From contig JADGPY010000425.1 in the NCBI GenBank assembly GCA_017882205.1, positions 1 to 8,355 on the forward strand: a stretch of DNA of 8,355 nucleotides, in the 5' to 3' direction. The notes below the pieces were generated by a model. The model was not told the DNA's origin and did no database searches. It was given only the letters and a program-made list of their open reading frames with translations. This document shows positions 1-7,417 of the stretch, one piece after another; position 1 is the stretch's first letter; the number at the start of each line of letters is the position of its first letter. Source of the DNA: Chitinophagaceae bacterium (GTDB lineage: Bacteria; Bacteroidota; Bacteroidia; Chitinophagales; Chitinophagaceae). A program made the translations under genes and the position numbers.

Positions 1-1
1 C

Positions 2-994
2 AGCTTAGCCGGTCTAGCTAGTAGTACCCAGATCTGCGACAATGAGATAGTTGACGCAACCACTAAATTCGTAGATCAAAACTGTAACCTCATCGCCAAC
101 GTTGTTCCTGCGGGTGCATCTCCGGTAACAGGCAATGTAAATGCATGCGTTAAGGTGGAAACCGATGTTCCATTGGATGGACTTGGAAATCCTTATGTAC
201 AGCGACACTTCGATATAACCCCTGCTATTAATGCATCTACGGCTACAGCCAACGTTACCCTATACTTTACACAGGCAGAATTTGATGCTTATAATGCAGT
301 AGTTGCAGGTAACATCTTATCCCTTCCACTGTTGCCTTCAGGCGGTGTAGACAATGGTAATGTGCGGGTTACTGAATTCCATGGCACCGGCACTTTGGGA
401 ACTTATCCTGGTGCAGCAGTTCTGATCACTCCTACCAGCGTAACCTGGAATGCAGCGAATAGTTGGTGGGTTGTAACTATCCCGGTAACAGGATTTAGTG
501 GATTCTACACTCATACTGGTTCTGCTCCAATTCAACCGGGGTCATGTCCTTCATCAACCACTTTATTTGTTTCCAATGTGAGTGGTTCAACCTATCAATG
601 GCAGGTTGATCCTGGAACCGGTTTTGTTGATTTAAATAATAACGTGGTATATAGTGGAACAAATGGAAGCACATTAACGATCACTAATCCACCTACCAAC
701 TTCAATGGTAATAAATACAGAGCAGTGATAAATGGAGGGCCAACCGTTAGCGCGACATTTACGTTGAAAATAGTGGTTGTATGGACAGGAACAGTAAGTA
801 CAGATTGGACAAACTCGGCTAACTGGAGTTGTGGTTCAGTGCCTGATCAGTACACTGATGTTCAGATCAATGCTGTGACTCCATTCAACGCGACTGTTAA
901 TGTACCTACGGTTGCCTGCAGAAGTTTGACATTAAAACCTGGTGCAACAGTAATAGTTGCTCTTGGATCCAATATCGACATCAAAGGACGTTGA
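2..994 (+). CDS. C-terminal part of a large modular surface/secreted protein with an Ig-like domain (5' end outside window)
   Basis: The frame is open from the window's first bases to the TGA at 992-994, giving 330 residues without a start. The GTG at 155 is internal, because the frame continues upstream through it with the same Asn/Thr/Val-rich composition. Three modules are visible. Residues 1 to about 174 form a beta-rich segment with QRHFDITPA, a Ser/Thr/Ala stretch and TLYFTQAEFDAYN, ending at GFSGFYTHTGS. This style is familiar from giant Chitinophagaceae cell-surface proteins. Residues about 175-258 look like an Ig-like fold (CPSSTTLFVS, then YQWQVDPGTG, ending KYRAVING...FTLKI). Residues about 259-330 begin VVWTGTVSTDWTNSANWSCG and end in a beta-helix-like SLTLKPGATVIVALGSNIDIKGR-type strand pattern. 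The family is known for extracellular adhesion or matrix proteins, often exported by type IX secretion. No clear type A T9SS C-terminal sorting domain is visible. Substrate or partner is unknown. It converges on the efflux operon. Confidence 0.85.
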   Translation, partial: SLAGLASSTQICDNEIVDATTKFVDQNCNLIANVVPAGASPVTGNVNACVKVETDVPLDGLGNPYVQRHFDITPAINASTATANVTLYFTQAEFDAYNAVVAGNILSLPLLPSGGVDNGNVRVTEFHGTGTLGTYPGAAVLITPTSVTWNAANSWWVVTIPVTGFSGFYTHTGSAPIQPGSCPSSTTLFVSNVSGSTYQWQVDPGTGFVDLNNNVVYSGTNGSTLTITNPPTNFNGNKYRAVINGGPTVSATFTLKIVVVWTGTVSTDWTNSANWSCGSVPDQYTDVQINAVTPFNATVNVPTVACRSLTLKPGATVIVALGSNIDIKGR

Positions 995-1000
995 ACCAGT

Positions 1001-1057
1001 TCAAAGTTCAAAGTTCTAAGTTAGCCTGCCGGTAGGTAGGCTAACTTTGAACTTTGA
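1001..1057. repeat. Long imperfect hairpin built from 7-bp units, between converging genes
   Basis: The left arm at 1001-1030 is TCAAAGT, TCAAAGT, TCTAAGT and then TAGCCTGCC. The loop is GGTA at 1031-1034. The right arm at 1035-1057 is GGTAGGCTA followed by two ACTTTGA units. The 9-bp core pairs with one G:T, and the two outer units pair perfectly over 14 bp. The third, degenerate left unit has no partner and would bulge out. It starts 6 nt after the surface-protein stop and could terminate or stabilise transcripts from either side, but there is no strong T-run, so a classical intrinsic terminator is not shown. The design resembles dispersed intergenic palindromes of Bacteroidota genomes. That resemblance is inference without a genome count. 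Confidence 0.65.
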
Positions 1058-1073
1058 TATTTCCTGACCCGGA

Positions 1074-1114
1074 CAATCCAAGCCAGCTGAATACTTCAGC
1101 AATTTGCTGGATTG
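1074..1114 (-). terminator. Second hairpin downstream of the RND pump gene, possible operon terminator
   Basis: The outer arms CAATCCAAGC (1074-1083) and GCTGGATTG (1106-1114) pair over 9 bp with one bulged A. The inner arms GCTGAA (1086-1091) and TTCAGC (1095-1100) pair perfectly around a TAC loop. In the minus direction it lies 6 nt after the pump's stop codon, the expected place for an end-of-operon structure. The sequence that follows on the minus strand (TGTCCGGG) is not T-rich, so it may act as an RNA-stabilising stem rather than an intrinsic terminator. Confidence 0.4.
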
Positions 1115-1119
1115 CGAAT

Positions 1120-4100
1120 CTATGTCTTACCCTTTTGAAGTGCACTCAATTCCGCTAGTTTTTTCTTTCCATATGCCAGCCTTGTAATCAAAACAAATAA
1201 TACCGGGACAATAAAGATAGCAAGAGTAGTTGCAGCTAACATCCCACCAAATACAGTCCAACCAATTGTTTTACGTGATTCTGCTGCTGCACCACTGGCG
1301 AATGCCAATGGCAGAACACCAAAAATGAATGCAAGAGAAGTCATAACTATTGGACGCAAACGTAATCTTACAGCTGCTATCGTTGATTGTAACAAATCTA
1401 TTCCCCTGTCAACTCCTTCCTTTGCATATTCAACAATAAGAATGGCATTTTTTGCGGCAAGCCCGATAAGTGTTATCAATCCAATCTGTGCATATATATT
1501 GTTAGTAATGTTCGGAAGTAATGTAAGCGTTATAATTGAGCCAAGAGCGCCAATAGGTACCGCCAATAATACTGAAAATGGAACAGACCAGCTCTCGTAT
1601 AATGCAGCAAGAAACAAAAAAACAAAAACGATAGAGATAGCAAAAATGGCTATTGAACTATTCCCTGCCTTAATCTCTTCAACGCTCATTCCTGCAAACT
1701 CATATCCATAACCGCCAGGAAGGTTATCCGCTGCAACCTGTTTTAAGGCTTCTATTGCCTGTCCGCTACTAAAGCCTGGTTTCGAATTGCCATTAATCTC
1801 TATTGACCTATAAACATTAAAATGCGATATTAAGGATGGACTTTCTACGACCTTACTGGTTATCAACGAACTTATCGGAATCATATTACCCTGGTTATTT
1901 CGGACATAGTATTTGTCAAGACTACTAACCGATGACCGGTAGGTACTGTCAGCCTGGGTTAATACCCTGAAATTTCTTCCATATAAATTAAAATCATTTA
2001 CATAGTTACTTCCCAATAAGGTAGATAGCGTAATATATACATCAGAAACTGAAACGCCTAACTGTTTGGCTTTATCACGATCTACATCCACCTGGTAGGA
2101 AGGAGTATGAGCACTAAAGAAAGTGTATGCCGCACCAATTTCCGGTCGTTGATTCAGTACACCAAGGAACTTACGGGCTACCTGTTCAAACTGTTGAATA
2201 CTATCGGTATTGCTTGTTTGCTGTAGCTCAAAGGTAAAACCTGAGGTTTGTCCAAGCCCCGGTATAGCTGGTGGAGAAATTGCGAGTATCCTGGCTTCTT
2301 TAATATCTGCCGTTCTCTTTTTTATTTCCGCGATTACACTTTGCACATCCTGCCCTTTACCTTTCCTTTCATTCCATGGTTTCAATAAAACAAACAAGGT
2401 TCCGACATTTGATTTATTTGAAAAACTGATAATGTTTAATCCTGCAAGTCCTCCCAATACATGTATCTCAGGTATCGATTGCACTTTTGTCATTATTTCT
2501 TTCAACATATCGATACTCCTGCCGGTAGAAGTAGCTTCAGGAAGTTCATATGTTACAAAAAGCCGGCCTTCATCTTCCGTAGGAATAAAACCTGTTGGCT
2601 TATTTTTAAAAAGAAAAAATAATCCAACAAATAATACAATAAGCATTATTAATACATATGGGGTTGCTTTGATCCATTTTGCCACCCCTCTCGTATAAGA
2701 AGAAGTTACTTTTCCGAACCAATTATTGAAGGATGCAAAGAATTTTTCCATGAGATTCTTCCTGGCATTTTTCGGCTTATGTGGTTTCAACATTATAGAA
2801 CATAATGCTGGAGTAAGAGATAAGGCAACAAATGCAGATATACTTACTGATACTGCGATCGTAATAGCAAATTGTTGGTAAAGTCTTCCAACTATACCTG
2901 GAACAAATCCAACAGGTACAAATACAGCAACCAATATCAAGGCAATGGCGATGACAGGGCCTGATATTTCTTTCATTGCTTTACGGGTAGCATCTTTGGC
3001 TGATAAATGGTTATGGTCGATATTATGTTGTACCGCCTCCACCACAATTATTGCATCATCTACCACAATCCCAATAGCAAGTACGAACGCAAATAAGGTT
3101 AGGGTATTTACCGTAAAACCAAAGGGAATAAAAAACATAAAAGCTCCAATCAGGGAAACAGGAATTGCCAGAACAGGGATTAGTGTAGCACGCCAGTTTT
3201 GAAGAAATAAGTAAACAACCAGGATTACCAACCCCAGTGCTTCTAATAATGTGAAAGTAACTTCCCTGATAGAAGCTTTTACTACAGAAACTGTTTCCAA
3301 TGGAATTACGTAATCAATGTCCTTAGGAAAGGTTTTTTTTAATTCCTGTAGAGTATTCATAACGCCCTCATAGGTATCAAGAGCATTTGCGCCAGGCACC
3401 TGGTAAAGTAAAAGGAACGCAGCAGGTTTTCCATTTACCAATGCATTAGTTCCATAATCAAACTTCCCTAACTCTACCCTTGCGATATCTTTTAAATATA
3501 CAATGCTACCCGTGGAGGGAACAGTACGAACAATAATATTTTTAAATTGTTCTTCCGTATTTAAACGGCTATTGGTAAGTACACTATATTCAAAGCTCTG
3601 TACCGTAGGCTGAGGATTACCGCCAATGGTACCAGCCGCTATCTGCAGGTTTTGTTCAAAAAGAGCTGCTGTAACATCGGCAGGTGTGATGCTTAATGCT
3701 GCAAGTTTCTCAGGGTTCAACCATACCCTCATACCAAAATCATCCGCCCTGGAAACTACATCACCTACTCCCTTTACACGCTGTAAAGCATCTTTCATAT
3801 AGATGTTTACATAGTTGCCAATGAACTTTGAATCATGTGTGCCATTTGGAGAATAAAACGCAAGGATTACCATTATACTCGGATTCCGCTTACGTACTGT
3901 AATCCCAAGCCGCTTAACCGCATCAGGAAGCCCTGGTTGAGCGACACTAACCCTGTTCTGAACATCTAAAGATGCAATATTCACATCCGTTCCAACATCA
4001 AAAGTTACGTTGATTGAACTTTGACCACTGGACGAACTGTTACTCGAAATAAAGGACATACCCGGCGTGCCATTCACCTGGGTTTCAATGGCTGTCGTAG

Positions 4101-4284
4101 TAGTTTGCTCTACCGTCTGTGCATCAGCTCCGGTAAAATTGCCGTTAATGGTTACTGTTGGAGGAGTAATATCAGGATATTGCGCAATAGGTAATCTTGA
4201 TAATGAAATAATGCCTACAAGCACTATTACCACGGAGATAACCATTGCTGTTACAGGCCTTCTGATAAAAGTTTCTGCGATCAT
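1120..4284 (-). CDS. AcrB/MexB-type RND multidrug efflux pump (HAE-1 family inner-membrane transporter)
   Basis: This is a proton-driven inner-membrane transporter, 1054 residues, the usual full length for HAE-1 pumps. It begins IAETFIRRPV with TM1 at about residues 10-30, then the family signature LPIAQYPDITPPTVTI. The first porter/docking half follows (GADAQTVEQ, SSNSSSSGQ, DVQNRV), then TM2-6 at about 340-500. The second large periplasmic loop spans about 565-870 and TM8-12 about 875-1035. The proton relay is intact: D409-D410 in GIVVDDAIIVVE and K945 in GLAAKNAILIVEYAKE match AcrB D407/D408/K940. It is the last gene of the operon and starts 4 nt after the adaptor stop, so translation is probably coupled. 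The ATG at 4284 fits the normal N-terminus. By my alignment to remembered E. coli AcrB, most distal-pocket phenylalanines are replaced, so the substrate range may differ. The substrate cannot be told from sequence alone, but the family assignment is firm. Confidence 0.96.
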   Translation of the reverse strand: MIAETFIRRPVTAMVISVVIVLVGIISLSRLPIAQYPDITPPTVTINGNFTGADAQTVEQTTTTAIETQVNGTPGMSFISSNSSSSGQSSINVTFDVGTDVNIASLDVQNRVSVAQPGLPDAVKRLGITVRKRNPSIMVILAFYSPNGTHDSKFIGNYVNIYMKDALQRVKGVGDVVSRADDFGMRVWLNPEKLAALSITPADVTAALFEQNLQIAAGTIGGNPQPTVQSFEYSVLTNSRLNTEEQFKNIIVRTVPSTGSIVYLKDIARVELGKFDYGTNALVNGKPAAFLLLYQVPGANALDTYEGVMNTLQELKKTFPKDIDYVIPLETVSVVKASIREVTFTLLEALGLVILVVYLFLQNWRATLIPVLAIPVSLIGAFMFFIPFGFTVNTLTLFAFVLAIGIVVDDAIIVVEAVQHNIDHNHLSAKDATRKAMKEISGPVIAIALILVAVFVPVGFVPGIVGRLYQQFAITIAVSVSISAFVALSLTPALCSIMLKPHKPKNARKNLMEKFFASFNNWFGKVTSSYTRGVAKWIKATPYVLIMLIVLFVGLFFLFKNKPTGFIPTEDEGRLFVTYELPEATSTGRSIDMLKEIMTKVQSIPEIHVLGGLAGLNIISFSNKSNVGTLFVLLKPWNERKGKGQDVQSVIAEIKKRTADIKEARILAISPPAIPGLGQTSGFTFELQQTSNTDSIQQFEQVARKFLGVLNQRPEIGAAYTFFSAHTPSYQVDVDRDKAKQLGVSVSDVYITLSTLLGSNYVNDFNLYGRNFRVLTQADSTYRSSVSSLDKYYVRNNQGNMIPISSLITSKVVESPSLISHFNVYRSIEINGNSKPGFSSGQAIEALKQVAADNLPGGYGYEFAGMSVEEIKAGNSSIAIFAISIVFVFLFLAALYESWSVPFSVLLAVPIGALGSIITLTLLPNITNNIYAQIGLITLIGLAAKNAILIVEYAKEGVDRGIDLLQSTIAAVRLRLRPIVMTSLAFIFGVLPLAFASGAAAESRKTIGWTVFGGMLAATTLAIFIVPVLFVLITRLAYGKKKLAELSALQKGKT

Positions 4285-4288
4285 TGTC

Positions 4289-5425
4289 TTATTTCTTTTG
4301 CTCGCCTCCTAACTGTTTCGGTGGTGATGTGGTAATTACCGTTCCTTCATGCAGGTTTTGAACTCCCTGTACCACAATTTTGTCACCTTCTTTTAATCCA
4401 TCTTTAATAATGACATTGGTACCTATTTGATTACCAGGTTGCACCTTATGTTGGGAAACCTTATTACTGTCATTAACTACGTAAACAAAGAATTCGCCCA
4501 ACTGTTCTGTTATGGCTTTATAAGGAATGATCATTGATTTAGTGCCCGTGTTTTTAACCCGGATAGTAGTATTCATTCCTGCTTTAAGCATTCCTTTATC
4601 ATTTGGAAAAACTAATCTTGTTTTAATAGTGCCAGTCTGCGGATCAACTGCTCTATCTATTAAGCTGATGCTGCCCGGGTAAGGATAAACATCATTGCCA
4701 AACTTCATTGTAAATATGGAATCTTTACTGCTATTATGGTTTAGCTGTAATTGCTCAAATCGATAAATTTCCTTTTGATCAACAGTAAAATCCACCGCCA
4801 TCGGATTATCAGTAGATACCGTATTTAGAATAGTTTGGCCTGGTACTACTGATGTTCCCTGTTTAACCTGGGAGATACCAATAGTACCACTAAAAGGTGC
4901 AGAGATATTTGAAAATTTCACACTGGACTGCACGGAGGCAACATTCGCTCTTGCGGCGGCTACCTGCTTTTTAGAAACCTGTAAAGCGGCATCAGCATAG
5001 TCAACCAGTTGCTTTGCAACTGCATCCTGTTTATCAAGTTCATGATACCGTTCAGCATCTTTCTCCGATTTTACCAAATTTGCATCCTGCACCTGCAAAT
5101 TGGCAACTGCCTGCTGGTAATTGGCATTATACACCTGGTTATCTATAGAATACAATCGTTGGCCTTTATTAACCTTCTGGCCATCTTTAAAATAGATTCC
5201 GGTAATATAACCCGCTACCTGCGCGGTAAGCTTGATTTCATTCAGTGCTGCCAGGGTTCCCGGGTATTCATCAAAGTAAACAGCATCGGTGGTAGTTACC
5301 GTAGTAACGGTTACGGGTACTGCCGGCGGAGGGCCCTGAGGTTGGGAAGCCTTCTTATCACCACAGGATGAAAAGCTCAGCAGAAATACAAGGCCGGGGA
5401 AAATATATTGTTTATTCCAATTCAT
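4289..5425 (-). CDS. RND efflux periplasmic adaptor (membrane fusion protein, AcrA/MexA/HlyD-like lipoprotein)
   Basis: This 378-residue protein would bridge the RND pump and the TolC-like channel in the periplasm. Residues 1-20 are a lipoprotein signal peptide (hydrophobic core FPGLVFLLSF) ending in a lipobox-like FSSC with C21 as the likely lipidated residue, followed by a Pro-rich linker. The barrel-sandwich/lipoyl half-motif GYITGIYFKDGQKVNKGQRLY is at about 72-92. An alpha-helical hairpin rich in Gln, Ala and Lys spans about 100-168. The second lipoyl half is at 171-205 (ISAPFSGTIG, then VKQGTSVVPGQ). A beta-barrel follows at about 207-290, containing DPQTGTIKTR and LKAGMNTTIRV. The membrane-proximal domain ends near 365, and the tail is short and charged. 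Length is normal. It starts 14 nt after the channel gene's stop and ends 4 nt before the pump start, so it is the middle gene of a three-gene operon. The lipid anchor is inferred from the motif. Confidence 0.95.
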   Translation of the reverse strand: MNWNKQYIFPGLVFLLSFSSCGDKKASQPQGPPPAVPVTVTTVTTTDAVYFDEYPGTLAALNEIKLTAQVAGYITGIYFKDGQKVNKGQRLYSIDNQVYNANYQQAVANLQVQDANLVKSEKDAERYHELDKQDAVAKQLVDYADAALQVSKKQVAAARANVASVQSSVKFSNISAPFSGTIGISQVKQGTSVVPGQTILNTVSTDNPMAVDFTVDQKEIYRFEQLQLNHNSSKDSIFTMKFGNDVYPYPGSISLIDRAVDPQTGTIKTRLVFPNDKGMLKAGMNTTIRVKNTGTKSMIIPYKAITEQLGEFFVYVVNDSNKVSQHKVQPGNQIGTNVIIKDGLKEGDKIVVQGVQNLHEGTVITTSPPKQLGGEQKK

Positions 5426-5439
5426 ACTTTCTAATATTT

Positions 5440-6789
5440 TTAATAGACAATGTTTCCTAATGCCAGCGCTATATCAATTTTACTTGAGAGCAACTGGTAT
5501 AAAGCATTATAATAATTTATCTGTGCATCCCGCAGGTCAGTTTCCGAATTGATCACTTCAATGTAAGTTTTAATCCCGGCGCGGTATTGCAATTGTATTA
5601 CGTCGTACACTTCCTGGGCTAATCCAAGATTTTCCTTCAGGCTGATATAATTATTCAGGTTGCTTTTATATAAGGCCAGGGCCTGCTGGTATTGGGTATT
5701 GATCCTGTTTTGTAAACTGGCAATCGAGTAATCAACCTGGGTTAATTGCAATTGTGCAATTCTTATCTGTTGTATTTTTTTGCCACCCTGCAGGATAGGC
5801 AGCGAGAGCAGGATTCCCACATATGAATTGGGATAATTCTGACCATATATTTTTGAAAAGGTATTATTCTGAAAATTCAGATTGTAATTGCCAAAGGCAG
5901 AAACAGAAGGTAGGTAACCCCATTTATAATATTGGAGGTTATATTGCTGCAACCTTCTTTGGGTTTGAAGCTGCTGTATCTCGATCCTGTTATTGAACTG
6001 AATGGTTTGAAGTGTATCTATATAAATTTCGGTAATCATTGCCAGGGTATCGTACACCAGGTTAATATCCCTGTTTTCGGGATAGGCCATTATCTGTTTC
6101 AGCAAAGCATATTTTGCACTTAGCGATGCTTCCCCATTTTTTTGTTGTGCCTTAGCATTATTCAGGGCGATGGTTGCTCTTTTATAATCCGTTTTATCTG
6201 CAATGCCACTTTGATACCGTGCAAAGGCATCTTTGAGACTTAATCCTATTCTGCGGATATCTTCTATAGTAACCTTTACCTGTTGTTCGGTTAAAATGAT
6301 ATCATAAAAAGCTTTGCCCACTTGTGATGCAATAGTAATATCCTGCTGTTTTGTATTCTGAGAGACCTGCAAACGAACATCTTTGGAAGATCGGGAGGCA
6401 AGCAAAACATCCCTGTTAAAAATATTCTGAGTAGCTCCAAATTGGACAGCAGAAGTATTAATAGAACCTGAATGATTAAGCTGCCCATTGAAATTAACAG
6501 TCGGCAGCTCAAAATTGTGTTCTAAGTTATAATTAAGATTGAGCTGGGGATACCAATCAGACAGTTTACTTCTGATGGTTGCATCAATAATATCCTCATT
6601 TATTTTAGCATTCTTAAGATCGGGGTTATGTTGTATGGCGTAATGAATACAATTATCTAAAGTTGCCTGGGTCAACAAACTATCACTTAGGTTTTGTTGT
6701 GCATTCAAAAGAGAAGGAAGAAGTAATACTGCCAGCCAAATCTTATATTGGAGACTCCATTTGTTTTTTTTCATTTCCCAATTGTACAT
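5440..6789 (-). CDS. TolC-family outer-membrane efflux channel (OEP)
   Basis: First gene of the efflux operon, giving 449 residues from the ATG at 6789. It would form the trimeric outer-membrane channel-tunnel that receives substrate from the adaptor and pump. A signal peptide ends near NAQQ (about residue 30). M6, at 6774, gives a more typical signal peptide start (MKKNKWSLQYK), so the true start may be there. Two OEP repeats are visible. The first is about 42-235, with LDNCIHYAIQHNPDLKNAK and a helix containing RYQSGIADKTDY. The second is about 260-445, with GYLPSVSAFGNY, LSLPILQGGKK and YRAGIKTYIEVINSETDLR. The duplicated helix/strand plan and length fit TolC/OprM proteins. No lipobox is seen, so it is probably anchored only by its barrel. 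The order channel-adaptor-pump differs from the common adaptor-pump-channel order. No regulator gene is adjacent. Confidence 0.93.
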   Translation of the reverse strand: MYNWEMKKNKWSLQYKIWLAVLLLPSLLNAQQNLSDSLLTQATLDNCIHYAIQHNPDLKNAKINEDIIDATIRSKLSDWYPQLNLNYNLEHNFELPTVNFNGQLNHSGSINTSAVQFGATQNIFNRDVLLASRSSKDVRLQVSQNTKQQDITIASQVGKAFYDIILTEQQVKVTIEDIRRIGLSLKDAFARYQSGIADKTDYKRATIALNNAKAQQKNGEASLSAKYALLKQIMAYPENRDINLVYDTLAMITEIYIDTLQTIQFNNRIEIQQLQTQRRLQQYNLQYYKWGYLPSVSAFGNYNLNFQNNTFSKIYGQNYPNSYVGILLSLPILQGGKKIQQIRIAQLQLTQVDYSIASLQNRINTQYQQALALYKSNLNNYISLKENLGLAQEVYDVIQLQYRAGIKTYIEVINSETDLRDAQINYYNALYQLLSSKIDIALALGNIVY

Positions 6790-6826
6790 GTATTCCAGAT
6801 GATTTTATTCGGGGCGACAAGTTACG

Positions 6827-6834
6827 TAAATCTA
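6827..6834 (-). promoter_or_regulatory. Weak candidate -7 box for the efflux operon
   Basis: On the minus strand the bases read TAGATTTA, matching five of the six defined positions of the Bacteroidota -7 consensus TAnnTTTG. It lies 37 nt upstream of the tolC-like ATG at 6789. No TTG is seen at the expected -33 distance, so the match could be chance in this AT-rich stretch. Confidence 0.2.
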
Positions 6835-6837
6835 TCT

Positions 6838-6861
6838 AACCTAAGGCCTTAGCCTTGGGTT
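6838..6861. promoter_or_regulatory. Dyad in the divergent efflux/cupin control region, candidate operator
   Basis: AACCTAAGGC (6838-6847) and GCCTTGGGTT (6852-6861) are inverted repeats of 10 bp with one mismatch around CTTA. Inside them sits the perfect 12-bp palindrome CTAAGGCCTTAG (6841-6852). The site is 48 nt from the efflux operon start and 103 nt from the cupin start, and lies just upstream of a weak minus-strand -7 candidate. A dimeric repressor or MerR-like activator could bind here. This is inference from symmetry and position. No regulator gene is in the window. Confidence 0.4.
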
Positions 6862-6922
6862 TACATAAGATGCCTAATTCATTAATTCCCTGTCTTTTTT
6901 CTTTAATTATTGGGTTTATTTG

Positions 6923-6930
6923 TTAATTTG
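6923..6930 (+). promoter_or_regulatory. Weak candidate -7 box for the cupin gene
   Basis: TTAATTTG matches five of six defined positions of the Bacteroidota -7 consensus TAnnTTTG and ends 34 nt before the cupin ATG. An overlapping alternative, TTTATTTG at 6915-6922, scores the same. Neither has a good TTG at -33. The leader just before the ATG is A-rich (CAAAATAAAAGAATTAACTA), usual for Bacteroidota translation starts, with no Shine-Dalgarno sequence. Confidence 0.25.
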
Positions 6931-6964
6931 TTCCGATTCAACTTCAAAATAAAAGAATTAACTA

Positions 6965-7417
6965 ATGACAAATAAATATTTAATACTGGCAGGTATCTGC
7001 ATCATAGCATTCCTCAGCCCGTATAGCGTAGTTGCTCAAAAAAACAATCAGACTACCTTGCAATCTTCGGCATATGATTGGAATACACTTATTGCAGAGA
7101 AAACTAAAACAGGTGAAAAGCGCCAGGTTCTAAATTCCCCAACGGCTACATTGGATAACCTCGAAATCCATGTAACTACATTAAACCCCGGGGAAACTGC
7201 GCATCCACCTCATCAGCATCCGGAGGAAGAACTTACAATCATAAAAGAAGGAACCGTGGAGGCATTGGTTGATGGCAAGCTAAAGACTATGGGAGTTGGA
7301 TCTGTAATATTCCAGGCTGCCAATCAATGGCACAATATTAAAAATGTGGGGAAAACGATTGCAGTGTATTATGCGATAAAATGGAAGTCGTGCAAAACCG
7401 CGGCAGCGATAAAATAA
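6965..7417 (+). CDS. Small secreted single-domain cupin protein (Cupin_2-like)
   Basis: A 150-residue protein with a signal peptide (hydrophobic LILAGICIIAFLSPYSVV) and a likely signal peptidase I site after SVVA (A24). It should act in the periplasm or outside the cell. Cupin motif 1 is intact at 76-96 (G76, H83, H85, E89, G96). Motif 2 is at 112-127 (G112, H123, N127). H83, H85, E89 and H123 would form the usual 3-His/1-Glu metal site, so an enzyme or metal-dependent binding role is plausible. The single compact domain could also be a sugar- or ligand-binding cupin. The exact reaction cannot be read from sequence, since cupins include dioxygenases, isomerases and non-enzymatic binders. The gene is transcribed away from the efflux operon across a 175-nt shared control region and converges on the PmoA-like gene 63 nt downstream. 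The C-terminus is short and Lys/Ala-rich. Confidence 0.9.
   Translation: MTNKYLILAGICIIAFLSPYSVVAQKNNQTTLQSSAYDWNTLIAEKTKTGEKRQVLNSPTATLDNLEIHVTTLNPGETAHPPHQHPEEELTIIKEGTVEALVDGKLKTMGVGSVIFQAANQWHNIKNVGKTIAVYYAIKWKSCKTAAAIK

Noticed and set aside
155..157. GTG as the start codon of the surface-protein gene
   Set aside because: The same frame is open without a stop from position 2, with matching composition, so the GTG is internal and the gene starts outside the window.
1325..1711. Plus-strand open frame of 128 codons
   Set aside because: It is antisense to the well-supported RND pump gene and shows no family features. Similar frames at 2210-2698, 2945-3202 and 4067-4312 were rejected for the same reason.
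4305..4310. AGGAGG on the minus strand upstream of the pump start, as a Shine-Dalgarno site
   Set aside because: It lies 20 nt from the ATG, too far for normal use, and it is explained by Gly/Glu codons at the end of the adaptor gene. Bacteroidota rarely depend on such sites.
5009..5371. Plus-strand open frame of 120 codons
   Set aside because: It lies opposite the adaptor gene, whose domains are clear. The translated product shows no recognisable domain.
6945..6952. TTATTTTG on the minus strand as a promoter -7 box for the efflux operon
   Set aside because: The possible TTTG upstream is only 16 nt away, inside the cupin gene, and the resulting leader would be about 150 nt. The support is too weak.
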